Positions 34,684 to 46,359 of a stretch of 64,000 nucleotides of DNA are shown piece by piece. Numbering within the stretch: position 1 is the first letter of the stretch; each line of letters starts with the position of its first letter. A program made the translations under genes and the position numbers. The notes under the pieces were generated by a model that worked only from the letters and a program-made list of their open reading frames with translations, did not search any database and had not been told where the DNA came from. Origin of the DNA: Fomes fomentarius (Eukaryota; Basidiomycota; Agaricomycetes; Polyporales; Polyporaceae); contig JABYQN010000008.1 of the NCBI GenBank assembly GCA_022606135.1, positions 2,418,001-2,482,000 of the forward strand. Reading direction: 5' to 3'.

Positions 34684-36548
34684 ATGCCTCTCAATCTGGT
34701 TGGCAAGAACCTCAAGAAGACGTTTGCTAATCCCGAGGGCTCACGTCAGACTGTGTTAACCCATCGTCAGTCCCACGCCGAGGCTGGCGCCCCTGATGGC
34801 GAAGCTGCCTTGCAAGGTAACTTTTGGCCAAGTTCACTGCGGTTTCAGCTCACTCTTTCGCTCCAGCTTTCCTCAATCTCAAGCAGTTTTGTATGCCAGC
34901 TCGCATTTTTCTTAGGAGTTCGCACTCACTACCCTCTGCCCTTTAGCTGACAATGAGCAAGACTACGACTTGTCGATTGGAGATGTCGCGTTGGCTCCCC
35001 TGGATACACGCACGTTCCAAGGTGAACGGGGCGGTGTCACCCAAGTGAGCCGTCCCACTCTGTTCGGCTTATCGTTGTGTTAACCTCGACTTGTAGTCGT
35101 GCTCCTCATGCCTTGACATCCTCTTCGTCGCCAAATGCATCACTCCCGCTTGTCCGCATGCACAGTGTGTGTGCGACCCTCACGAGCCCGAAACTGACAC
35201 AGGCGGCTGTGTCATCCTGCCCGAGGGTCAGACATTCGCGCACTTTTGCAAGACCTTCCGATGTGCGCAGTGCTATCGGCGCCTCCGCCAGCCCTTGCCT
35301 TACGAGCTCGGCCTCACTGGTGAAAACTTCCTCAATGCCAGCCCGGCCAACCAAGCGCTCGCGCTGGTCTACTTGTATGGCGTCGACTCACAGTTCAAGG
35401 ATTCCGTCCTCAACACCACCAAAGCCCTTGGCTCGAGCCACAAACACAATGTGCTTCGCCCCCATCGTCCGTGTTCGCAACTACTGACTCACGCCCCTAG
35501 ATTATCCACCACGCGTACAAGGTCTGTTTGAATGGGTTACGGACCATCCAACGAAACCAGGCATTGCTCAACTTCCAGGCCGCCCTGACGAGGAGCCCGC
35601 TCAAGGCCCGCACTCCCATCGCTATCTGGGTCGACACGCACGCCGCGCCGGATGGCAAGATAACTTTCAATTATGGCCCGACAATGGCGCACAGGCTTGG
35701 CCTGCCGTCCTCCAGCCTTCTATCGTTCACTGTGCCTCGGGTATGAATGTTCATAGTTTGCCAGATCTCACGCACTCACCTTTTATACAGTTCCTGGAAG
35801 TCTTTCTTGGGCCGCTCCATCAAGACCTCCGCACACTAAAAGGGCTCAAAGGCCTCTTTCTGCTTGTTTGTGGCCCGGCTATCAGACTCGCGCTAGACCA
35901 CATCCGCCGTCTGGTCGAATCGTGAGTGGTCACGCCATGTCCCGGCATTGCGCTGACTGCTGTTACAGCCGCCTCTTTACATTTGTGATCGCGTCCGAGT
36001 CCGACACGACCACCGTTGCAGGGGTGGGCCCCGCGTACCTCGACCTCTACACTGCTCTCTTCCTCAAAGAACACCGCAATTCATATCCGTTGTACCAGCA
36101 GATATGCCATGGCCTGCTCACAGAAAAGGCCAAGAGCGCGCAGTCGAACTTCATCGTGATCTATCGTGATGGCCATGACCAGGTGCACTGCAAACGTTTT
36201 GCCCACGAGCATGCCAGGACCGCGAACGCATATGGGCTCCGGGTCGTCTGCCCCACCTGCCACAACGCTAATAACGTCTTGGTCACGCGCAACCATGACC
36301 GCCGCATCGCCCTCTGTTCTGGCTGTGGTTTCCGCAGCCACGTTATACGGCCGTCTTGGGTAACGCAACCCATGTCTGGGCAGCCTTGGTTCGCGGCCGA
36401 TTATCCTCTCCCGCCCACGTGGCCCACGATCAGCGACTTCAAGTCGCCCAACCCTCCACTTCAGAAGGGGCAGAAGCGCGGCCGGCTGCCATCACCCGGA
36501 GAGACACAGGCGAAGCGCGCCTGCCCTCATTGGCAGCGCGCAGATTAA
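34684..36548 (+). CDS. Cys-rich 511-residue protein, paralog of the H3-mimic PHD protein
   Basis: Exons 34684-34816, 34947-35044, 35097-35450, 35501-35740, 35791-35921 and 35969-36548 close in phase to 511 residues. Residues about 78-105 are Cys-dense (CSSCLDILFVAKC, CPHAQCVC), followed by CKTFRCAQCYRRL: a degenerate PHD-like or other zinc-binding region. The C-terminal half has PIAIWVDTHAAPDG, LFLLVCGPAIRLALDHI, FVIASESDTTTVAGVG, then a zinc-type pair CPTCHN...CSGCGF, and a basic tail. The gene at 46360 has the same length and order (LTVALLSCGALMD, FAFGATAVQAALTVPF, CPKCGT), so the two are paralogs. This one lacks the H3-like N-terminus. Function unknown; the C-terminal domain is not one I can name. 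Confidence 0.75.
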
Positions 36549-37036
36549 TGCCGGACAGGGTCAGTTTTCGTGTGTCTCTGGGCCGCTCCATGCGTACGTC
36601 AATGTAGGATCATAGTATGTCAGAGTAGTCAAACATGGCCCCGCCGCGATTGGTTTGCAACGCCCACCAAGTAAGTTGCCGGTCCCCACCACTGAAATTT
36701 CTATACATTTGAAGCCCTTTGTGGTACATGCGCACGAAGCCATCGAGCAAGTCATTGTCATTATGGCTGCGTTGAGCAGGAGAGACCGACGTGTCTCAGC
36801 AGCCTCGCCAGTGCCGCGACTTTGCCCCCACTTCTTGGATGGGCCCCAGCGTTTATCCATCGGTTACGAAGCCAGCGCCGGCAACTGCCGGCTCCCTTTC
36901 AAGCTCCGATGGAGAATATCAACCCCTGCAGCCGGCCGGCAAATGCCGACCTCTCTTGACCTCGAACCACGACCATCGGTTTTCGGCGCCTACGGTTAGG
37001 CGCCCGATGCGCTGGCACTCCATCCTTGTGCACGAA
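36549..37036. other. Intergenic before the 82-base satellite
   Basis: 3' flank of the gene ending at 36548. Short frames on both strands without motif; nothing else seen. Confidence 0.4.
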
Positions 37037-39290
37037 GGCCACCGCTGCGATGCCATCCCCCGTTGACCCGTTGCGTACTTCGGAGACCACCCGTTGTGTG
37101 GACTCGGGATGGTTGCAGTGGTGGTCCGCACCAGAGGTCCCTCTTTACACCGGTTTTGCCAGTGTGCCCCTGGGTTCGCAGTGTCGTCGAGTGCGCTGTT
37201 AAGTGCATGCGAGGTGTCCATGGAGAGCGTACTCTCTGTGGCGGCTCGCACTCGGCCTCTTTCTCATGTCGAGTGCGCTGTTAAGTGCATGTGAGGTGTC
37301 CATGGAGAGCGTACTCTCTGTGGCGGCTCGCACTCGGCCTCTTTCTCATGTCGAGCGCACTGTTAAGTGCATGTGAGGTGTCCGTGGAGAGCGTACTCTC
37401 TGTGGCGGCTCGCACTCGGCTCTTTCTCATGTCGAGCGCACTGTTAAGTGCATGCGAGGTGTCCATGGAGAGCGTACTCTCTGTGGCGGCTCGCACTCGG
37501 CCTCTTTCTCATGTCGAGTGCGCTGTTAAGTGCATGCGAGGTGTCCATGGAGAGCGTACTCTCTGTGGCGGCTCGCACTCGGCCTCTTTCTCATGTCGAG
37601 TGCGCTGTTAAGTGCATGTGAGGTGTCCGTGGAGAGCGTACTCTCTGTGGCGGCTCGCACTCGGCCTCTTTCTCATGTCGAGTGCGCTGTTAAGTGCATG
37701 TGAGGTGTCCGTGGAGAGCGTACTCTCTGTGGCGGCTCGCACTCGGCCTCTTTCTCATGTCGAGTGCGCTGTTAAGTGCATGTGAGGTGTCCGTGGAGAG
37801 CGTACTCTCTGTGGCGGCTCGCACTCGGCCTCTTTCTCATGTCGAGTGCGCTGTTAAGTGCATGCGAGGTGTCCATGGAGAGCGTACTCTCTGTGGCGGC
37901 TCGCACTCGGCTCTTTCTCATATGTCGAGCGCACTGTTAAGTGCATGCGAGGTGTCCGTGGAGAGCGTACTCTCTGTGGCGGCTCGCACTCGGCTCTTTC
38001 TCATATGTCGAGTGCGCTGTTAAGTGCATGTGAGGTGTCCATGGAGAGCGTACTCTCTGTGGCGGCTCGCACTCGGCTTGTGGGTTCATTACTTATCACC
38101 GTTTTTTCACAGGTGGGCGTTGACAGAGGTGAGGGCCACGCCGTCCCTCTGGGACGGATAGCGTCTTGCCATTCCTATCTCGGTCTTAGGACCGTTGGTT
38201 TGTGCAAGACTTGCCCGCACCTCTGTTGCCCTTTGCCGCCGTTATCGACCTCTGTTGATGCGTAAGAGGCCACCGCTGCGATGCCATCCCCCGTTGACCC
38301 GTTGCGTACTTCGGAGACCACCCGTTGTGTGGACTCGGGATGGTTGCAGTGGTGGTCCGCACCAGAGGTCCCTCTTTACACCGGTTTTGCCAGTGTGCCC
38401 CTGGGTTCGCAGTGTCGTCGAGTGCGCTGTTAAGTGCATGCGAGGTGTCCATGGAGAGCGTACTCTCTGTGGCGGCTCGCACTCGGCCTCTTTCTCATGT
38501 CGAGTGCGCTGTTAAGTGCATGTGAGGTGTCCATGGAGAGCGTACTCTCTGTGGCGGCTCGCACTCGGCCTCTTTCTCATGTCGAGCGCACTGTTAAGTG
38601 CATGTGAGGTGTCCGTGGAGAGCGTACTCTCTGTGGCGGCTCGCACTCGGCTCTTTCTCATGTCGAGCGCACTGTTAAGTGCATGCGAGGTGTCCGTGGA
38701 GAGCGTACTCTCTGTGGCGGCTCGCACTCGGCCTCTTTCTCATGTCGAGTGCGCTGTTAAGTGCATGCGAGGTGTCCATGGAGAGCGTACTCTCTGTGGC
38801 GGCTCGCACTCGGCTCTTTCTCATATGTCGAGTGCGCTGTTAAGTGCATGTGAGGTGTCCGTGGAGAGCGTACTCTCTGTGGCGGCTCGCACTCGGCTCT
38901 TTCTCATATGTCGAGTGCGCTGTTAAGTGCATGTGAGGTGTCCATGGAGAGCGTACTCTCTGTGGCGGCTCGCACTCGGCTTGTGGGTTCATTACTTATC
39001 ACCGTTTTTTCACAGGTGGGCGTTGACAGAGGTGAGGGCCACGCCGTCCCTCTGGGACGGATAGCGTCTTGCCATTCCTATCTCGGTCTCAGGACCGTTG
39101 GTTTGTGCAAGACTTGCCCGCACCTCTGTTGCCCTTTGCCGCCGTTATCGACCTCTGTTGATGCGTAAGAGGCCACCGCTGCGATGCCATCCCCCGTTGA
39201 CCCGTTGCGTACTTCGGAGACCACCCGTTGTGTGGACTCGGGATGGTTGCAGTGGTGGTCCGCACCACAGGTCCAACTCCGTGTAATGCT
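37037..39290. repeat. Higher-order satellite: 82-base units with a 147-base header
   Basis: A header (AGGCCACCGCTGCGATGCCA through GTGCCCCTGGGTTCGCAGTG) occurs at 37037-37183, 38269-38414 and, truncated, at 39170-39271. The first two are each followed by an array of 81-83 base units containing CTGTTAAGTGCATG[C/T]GAGGTGTCC and GGCGGCTCGCACTCGGC: about eleven units at 37184-38079 and seven at 38416-38981. Each array ends with the same 190-base tail (GTGGGTTCATTACTTATCAC...GTTGATGCGTAAG). The two large periods are 1232 and 901 bases. Many frames are open through the arrays on both strands because 82-base units shift frame; none is a supported gene. Confidence 0.95.
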
Positions 39291-39582
39291 CTAACTGCCT
39301 GTCCCTAGCACGCAGGTGGCCTCCCTGTGCGCATACTTTGTACCGTTTTGCTTGTCATGTACAAATCTGTAATACTCTCGTGAAATTCACTTTGTTTCCT
39401 CCCTCACCCAATTGTGTGCAGCCCTGCTCCCCGTCAGTAGTGCCTCATTGGACGCAAGCCTTCAATTCTTAGGTCCTACCTATCTCAGTTGTCGCCCACA
39501 TGTAGCTTGTGTTTTCGACCCTGCCGCAATGTGTGCGGCCCGGCGATTTCCGTCAAGTAAGGTTCCGATCACATCCATTGCA

Positions 39583-39593
39583 TATATATATGG
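39583..39593 (+). promoter_or_regulatory. TATA box of the basic/Pro-rich protein gene
   Basis: TATATATATGG about 75 bases before the ATG at 39665. Confidence 0.5.
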
Positions 39594-39664
39594 TACGTGC
39601 CCTCGACCGGTCTTCCCTCAACCCCCATCATTTACGTCAACAACCACACTACACTCCACTCACC

Positions 39665-42524
39665 ATGTTCACCTCCGCACAAGTTGCGCAAGAAAAAAAA
39701 AAGACCTTCCGTGTATACCAACACGAGCTCCGCATGTTCGCTGACCTCGACGATGTCGACACCCTGGCGGTCACTCAGGCTCTCAACACGTTCCATGCCC
39801 TTCTTCCCGTGCAGGACGAGGAGCTTAACTACGAACTTCGTCAGCGGGTCGGCAAACCCGGTCAGTATCAGGAATCCGAGCCTCCCATTGAGGACTTGAC
39901 CCACCTCGGCTGGATTCCTCATGCCCATGGTGACGCTGTCCGCGTCATGGCCAGGATCGTCGCTCTCAACCAATTCATCTACCACCGCATCGACTGGCAC
40001 AGCATTGGAGCAGAAAACAAGAGTCTCATGGGTATATGCCTAACCGCATCCCGGGACATGTTGAAGCCGTCCGAAAGACACATCAGTGACGCCATCGATG
40101 AATACCTTCGCGCGTACCACACCGGCATCGTCGCCACCATCCTCACCGGTCTCAACATCATCAAGGCAGTCGTCACAGACTGTGCCGCCGTCACCGCAAC
40201 CAGTCCCACACGCGACCAAGGGCTGCTCTACCTATACCAGGCGATATGGGAGCAGTTCCAATTCAGCACCAACAACCCCCAAACACTCGACGCCCTGGAC
40301 CCGTCCCCGAGGCATGGTTTGTACTACCGGTGTCCGGTCAAATGTATGCCTGCAGTCCATTAACGCCATCTGGATCATTGATACATTTCCCTAGCCCCAA
40401 AAATGTACATCAAGAACAACGAGCTCGAAGCCAAATTTTACTGGGGCACGAGCTTGGCGTCCAAGACCGAGGGCTCAGATGGATACTGGCACGACGACCA
40501 TTTCGACGGCTACCTCGCCAAGGTCGATCGATACGTTCGCACTGAACTAATGTCCGACGCACGCCAAGATGGTTCTGCACGCACGGGTACCATACGCCCA
40601 TCAATGTTCCTTCCTGTCGTCTGTCTTTCGCACACTTACCCATCTCCAGCCCCCCCACAGGGCCCGCTCGCCCTTCCGGGTGTGAACATGGCTGACGTTG
40701 AAGGTCTTGCAGCGCCAAGTTCCTCTGTCCCGGCCCCGCAGGTTAAGGGAAAGGGACGTGCACAGGCTCATCAGGGCCCCGCCCAACAGCGTCAGGGGCG
40801 CCACGGTAAGCAACGCCAAGGTAAGCATGGTAAAGGCAAGCAACGACTTGGTCACGATGCACCTGGTCGTTCGTCGGGTTGGGCGAAAGACGTGGACGAA
40901 GCACCTGCACCCGGCGCTGGTGACCAGCAACCCCCGCATCGTGATGCCGAAACGGTGGACCAGCACCGACCCCGTTCTCAGCCCCCTGAGCAAAATGCGG
41001 AGGCGTCTCCCTTTTCCCCCAAACAACCACAATCCCACCTGGAGGACGAACACACCATGGCTGGTTCCGACCGCGAACAAGACGGGCATGGTTCTCCGTC
41101 ATCCAGCTACCGTGAAGAAACTCAAGTCAACGCAGTCATCGACCAGGACTCTGGGTCGTCATCTTGCTCCGCTATCAACCAAAAAGCCTTCGAGGTCACT
41201 CTCACCCCCCCCCTGGTGGATCGCAACCCTTCGTGTTCGACACGCCACTTCTCTCAAGTAAGCTCATGTGCTCAGATGTACTGAAGCTCTTCTTCACACC
41301 ACACCTCCAGATATTGCCACCGCTGTGCCCGGAGGGGCCCCCTCCCCTATGAGCGGCCGTCAGTTGTCCGTGGGTCCAACTGTGCGCTCTATTTCTTTTC
41401 GCCAGTGGAGGGCATCCTTTGACACTTACGCAGGCGCAACATGATCCGCCAGCCCCTGCTACGACCGCTGAGTCCGACAGTCCTCAACCCACAGCTGAGC
41501 CCGCCGCGCCGGCCCCCATGAGCGACCGTCAGTTGTCCGTGGGTCCAACTGTGCGCTCCATTTCTTTTCGCCAGTGGAGGGCATCCTTTGACACTTACGC
41601 AGGCGCAACATGATCCGCCAGCCCCTGCTACGACCGCTGAGTCCGACAGTCCTCAACCCACAGCTGAGCCCGCCGCGCCGGCCCCCATGAGCGACCGTCA
41701 GTTGTCCGTGGGTCCAACTGTGCGCTCTATTTCTTTTCGCCAGTGGAGGGCATCCTTTGACACTTACGCAGGCGCAACATGATCCGCCAGCCCCTGCTAC
41801 GACCGCTGAGTCCGACAGTCCTCAACCCACAGCTGAGCCCGCCGCGCCGGCCCCCATGAGCGACCGTCAGTTGTCCGTGGGTCCAACTGTGCGCTCTATT
41901 TCTTTTCGCCAGTGGAGGGCATCCTTTGACACTTACGCAGGCGCAACGTGATCCCCCAGTCCCTGCTGCGAACCCAGCGTCCGTCCAACCTCAACCCACC
42001 GCTGAGCCCCGTGGAATAGAACAGGGGCGCGGCGCCCAAGTCATACACCCTGATCGTCGCAAGCATGTCATTGCCTTTGATGTAAGTGTGGATCATGTAT
42101 CTTCATCTCCTTACGTTGGCATTCACCTCCATCCAGGATCAACCCGCCGCCAAACGCTTGGCTGTTCACCCTCCAGGTCTGCAGTCTGTATCTGCAGAGA
42201 TTGCAGCCAGCAGGTCCGCCGCCACTGGCGCATGGGACAAGAGACGCCAAGGCGAGAAATCGCTCCACCCGCCATTCGCCCAGCCTTCATCTGCTCACCC
42301 TGCCGTCACCCCGACACAAACCGCCGACCCACCCATGCAACTCACACCATCCCCCGACCGAGAACAGCACTCCCCCCCCAAGGTATGTTAGCTAGGTTAT
42401 ATCGCTTCATGGTTCATGTCGCCAACTCGAGTCATAGACGAAAGACCGATTCCAACGCCGCAAACACGTTCCCAAGGACGTTACGCCGGTTCCTGGTCCC
42501 TCTCAGCCCCCACCCCGTCGCTGA
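39665..42524 (+). CDS. Basic, Pro/Gln-rich protein with a multiplied exon-intron unit
   Basis: Exons 39665-40316, 40395-40586 and 40650-41257 close in phase. The N-terminal 275 residues look globular (YQHELRMFADLDDVDTLAVT, WIPHAHGDAVRVMARIVALN, IKAVVTDCAAVT, NNELEAKFYWGTSL). Then comes a basic low-complexity part (QVKGKGRAQ, RHGKQRQGKHGKGKQR) and acidic/Pro-rich sequence. The next join (41257 to 41311) is out of phase by one base; adding one C to the C9 run at 41205-41213 would restore it. After that come 41311-41369, three identical 105-base exons (41434-41538, 41603-41707, 41772-41876), then 41941-42081, 42137-42382 and 42438-42524 (ending PGPSQPPPRR), all in phase. About 750 residues if repaired. 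No family recognised; low-complexity basic tail suggests nucleic-acid contact. Confidence 0.6.
41370..41940 (+). repeat. 169-base tandem repeat = one 64-base intron plus one 105-base exon
   Basis: Introns 41370-41433, 41539-41602, 41708-41771 and 41877-41940 (GTGGGTCC...TTACGCAG) are identical but for one base. Between them lie three identical exons of 35 codons, AQHDPPAPATTAESDSPQPT through APMSDRQLS. As 105 is a multiple of three, each unit adds a 35-residue repeat without breaking frame. Confidence 0.85.
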
Positions 42525-42929
42525 ACCACCTTGCAGTGCTCCTTTTCATCGCGCCTCATCTGCATGTCTCTCATGCTCTGTCATCTCTGCATTCGCCGTT
42601 CTCTCATAATGTCGTAGTGATATACAATCACGGTCCGTCGACAATTCCATCATTACTTCGTCCGTACTTTCTATACTAGCGGTTCATGCAATGAATGTGT
42701 ATATACCGTCCTTGCAAAGTTGCACCCTATCTACCATCCCCACTTGGACAGTCGACCGTCAATCAAATTGCTAACCCTCAAAGCCACCCAGAATTAATGC
42801 TCCCTCTTCGCACTCAAACCCGCCCGCTAATATGTACTATTAGACCCATCCTCATGGCCACTGTTTCACGTAGATAGCTGGGCAGTAGTAGCGACCACGG
42901 TCACGTCACCAGGGCGTAGGGTTGATCCT
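42525..42929. other. Short intergenic region
   Basis: Between two co-oriented genes of the block; relatively AT-richer; GTGTATATACC at about 42700 could be a TATA element for the next gene, though it is 230 bases from the ATG. No gene seen. Confidence 0.4.
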
Positions 42930-45615
42930 ATGAGGCGCCCACACGCGCCCTTTCAGCGTGCTCTCCGCCAATTGGCAAGCCCTCATCTCATGCCTCCCAA
43001 TCTCCCAGATGTCAAGCGTAAGAAACGCCGTTTGGCCGAGGAGGTCTCCCTTGGTCTCGTTGACAACCTCATCGAAAGTCGTTGGGACCGATCTCACCCC
43101 TACTACGGCATTGGCCACGAAGATGGAGGTTGGGAGCATCCCGATTCGCCAGTCAACCTCAGTCGACTCTCTGTCTGCGGTCAGCCTGCCGCCCGGCTAG
43201 CAGTTCGATTGCAGGACCTAACATCCATTCTATCACTCCAGATGAAGTCACGCTGCACGCTTCCATCCCTCTTGCCCCCCATAGTGTGTGCACTTCCACC
43301 AATGTTTTGACCCGTTTCCTAACTTAGTGGCAGCCCTCACCCCCACCCGCGAAGATGGTATAGGTATTTTCCCGGCTGCAGCCAGTGTACTTTGTTTATT
43401 CTATATGTGTCTGTTAGGTATGCGTCGCCGCCGCGCTGACGCAGGGTTTATCCTCGCTGGGGACCCCGTCTCGCCCCCCAAATTCATGCACACGCGGTTT
43501 CGCGCCAACCGTGGCGAGCCCAGAACGCCCATCGATTACAGTTATATCAAAGCGCTCCACTATACCGTCCAGGAGGTTATCTTGTCTTGGCCCGCTTGCC
43601 CACCGCACGAAGACAGCGTCGACTCCACGGTCGTTACAGAGTTTGCCTTTTTCCACGACCGCTTCAAGCCGACTGTCGATATTCTGGTGCAAAAATGTCG
43701 CAATGGCGTGGCCACGGACCAAATATTTCGCCGCCCACCCCCGGCTGTGAGTCCTCAGCCGTTACATGGCGTAATTCGCTCACCTGTTTACACTGTTCCC
43801 CAGGGTTATGACTGGGAAAAGCTGGGCAAAGAAGTACGTCATCATTGGCGGTCGCATGGTGGCCTCCCGCCACATCCTGCTGGGGAAATAGGACGTCAAC
43901 ATCCCTGTTCAAAGGCTGGTAAAAGGGCACTTAGGGTTAGCCCGAGGGCATGCACCCGAGCTGGCCTTTGGATGTGGATTTTAACCGCCTTGTCTCCCCT
44001 GCGATCTGCCAGTATGCCCGCTGTATCATTTCGTTTCCCTCTGTTGCCACCACTAAGCCACTCATTTCCAGGCTTCCTCCCTGATCAGTCAAATCTTCAA
44101 CGTCTTTCACAGCATCGTCGACGCATTTGTGGCGAGCGCACCACATTCCGCCCCCGGCTCCGCAGCATGGACCCGGCTCTCTGCTGTGCCCGACGTCGTC
44201 CTAACCGCATGTGAGTACGGCAAGTTGCATGCACAACAATTGCGGTTGTACGGTGAACTTGGCGCGCTCGCCTATGACAACGCACGCTGGATACCTTGCC
44301 ATAAGTATGTCAACGCTTTTCATTACTCTCCCCGTGACCACTTGGTGAGGTTTGTGTGTGTGTGTCGGTAGGATAAGCCACGACGACCAGGAGTCGCTGT
44401 CGAAGAAGTTCATTGTCGAGTCAGAGGCCATCTTCAACTTGGCACACACATCGGGTGCAGTCGACCAGGAAGATGCGATACTGGTCGATCACACCTGGCA
44501 GAAAGTCATGGCGCCTCCGCGCGATGTTGGAATGACTGCAGTAATTCTCTACGATGCCGACGCGGACCTATCCAACTTGCCAGATGAAGCCATCGTGAGT
44601 GTCTCACATAGGTTCACACCATTCATGTCACAGACACGCCTGCAGATCGGCGCATGCATTTACAATGCAGATCAATTTGATGCTATTCTGGGGGAGGAGG
44701 TGCAGCAACTGATCGAGTTGGAAGCGTCGGCCATGGTTTCTTTCGTCTCGTATGCACGCAGCTCTTGAAGGTGTTTCTTTCCTCATATCGACTGTTGCAG
44801 CGCCCGTGAAGCTCTCCAACGCGGTGTCGATGATCGTGGTGCCATGGTCAAGTCCCTCGGGGTACATAGCACCAATGGCATTCGCCACCGCATGGACATA
44901 CCAAAAGGCACTGCTCACAGTGCCAATCCACGTCCTGCTACTCTCATGCGCATAGCTGAGCAAAACAAGATGCGCTTCCTGGTTCGACGTGATGGCGACC
45001 GTCAGTGTCATCCCCCGTGTTGTTCATGCGCTCTCACATCCTTCGTCGAGCAGTTACTCAATCATATTCGTATGCCATGCTGGAGGGCTTTATGCCTCAT
45101 TTTGCGCGTGCCCAGATGGTGAGGGGGTTCCCTTCCGCAGCGCGCCACGACATCCTAACCAGGTATACAGGATGTCGCTCAACGCCATGGCCTATTGAAC
45201 AAATTCGGACATCCGAACACGTCCGTCTTTGCGTCATTCTCATATGCCGCAGCCATGCACGTTGACCAGGACGATTCTGTCAGCTGTGGCTGGGTAAGCC
45301 GCCGTGACTTTAAGGTACACCGACTTCTATCTGTCCATCCACCATGGTCTCACAGTCTCCCTCCATCAGATCCAGCACGACGAATCCAATTTCGTCTACG
45401 CAAGTTACAAAACCATCCTGGGATTGTCGCACCGGGCCCACTGGTACTGGGATGCACGCAATTGTCCCCATGGTACCACTTTGGGTCGACTCATTGGGGC
45501 CCAGCCCAGCTCCTGGAAAACGTATGCCCGGGATCACGCTGATCAGGCAGCGTGGACCCGGGTCAGTGTCATTACGCACAAAGGTGTCCTTGCCAAAAAC
45601 TCTGGACTCCAATAG
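42930..45615 (+). CDS. TET/JBP-like 2-oxoglutarate/Fe(II) dioxygenase
   Basis: Multi-exon gene with basic N-terminus (MPPNLPDVKRKKRRLAEEV, likely nuclear signal), then YIKALHYTVQEVILSWP, FHDRFKPTVDIL, SLISQIFNVFHSIVDAFVAS, DDQESLSKKFIVESEAIFNL and MTAVILYDADADLSNL. The diagnostic part is at the end. SVFASFSYAAAMHVDQDDSV has the H-x-D iron motif. After an intron, IQHDESNFVYASYKTILGL is followed by WYWDARNCPHGTTLGRL, giving the second iron-ligand His. H-x-D...ESNF[V/A]...HGTTL is the signature I associate with fungal TET/JBP enzymes, which oxidise 5-methylcytosine or thymine in DNA. A 2OG-binding Arg is not assigned. Splice sites are clear except between 43840 and 44095. In basidiomycetes TET/JBP genes are expanded and linked to KDZ transposons (Iyer et al. 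2014); no KDZ transposase is seen here. Stop at 45613-45615. Confidence 0.6.
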
Positions 45616-46359
45616 ACTTCTTCAATGTATCCCTTTCCCTGAGTTACGGTTTACATTTTCCTTGTAACCCTTCTTCTTCCGTCTTCTTGCCCGCCACACT
45701 TATACCCACCGTATCTCATATGTCGGTAGAACTACAATATCGCCGGCACGGCGTGTATTAGCCTTCGGGTAGTACACAGTATCCTCGAATATCCGTCCGT
45801 TCACCCAGGTTTGCGCCCCGCTATAATTTGAACCCAACCAACTTGGGTCAGCGCTGCACATTGTTAGGCACGTCGGTTGCGTTTAGAGCTCTTTGATGGA
45901 GGTCGATGTGCGTAAGCAAGCAAGGTGGCTCGATCCTCTTCCAATCGACGTGGTACCGCCTGCGTACACCATGTGTTCCCGTCAACCATGAAAAACGCAC
46001 AAAACTATGTGTTCATGCATTAATAGTCTATACCGCCTGCATGCTTCCGTGGAAGACACCCACAAGGGCATGGGCACAGACTGCCAAAGCGCCCCAGGGT
46101 ACGAGCGTAGTCGGCTATGAGTCCGACCAATCGCATCTCAACCCCTCCCGCGTCCGTAGCAATTGAGCAGACCTAAAAACGGCAAGTGTGGGTCCCGCAT
46201 GGCCGAGTGTGGCACGCGGCCCGGTTACCCACGTGTTGAGCCGCGCCCGGGGCTACCTCTCTAAGTCAGTGTCCCTTTTCAGGAAGGTGGCCAAACAAAG
46301 CCCGCGTCGCCCTTATCTACGTGTGATCTTTCAAAATCTCTCCATCTCCTCCACGTCTC
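45616..46359. other. Intergenic between the dioxygenase and H3-mimic genes
   Basis: No supportable gene on either strand. The 5' side of the next gene lacks an obvious TATA box, unlike the other genes of the block. Confidence 0.45.

Noticed and set aside
37184..38981. Many 65-136 codon frames through the 82-base satellite on both strands
   Set aside because: They are the same repeat read in rotating frames; starts and stops recur per unit and there is no independent coding signal.
41419..41951. Three identical 64-codon frames starting MTLTQAQHDPP
   Set aside because: They start inside the intron (GACACTTACGCAG) of the exon-intron repeat; the phase-consistent gene model uses only the 105-base part.
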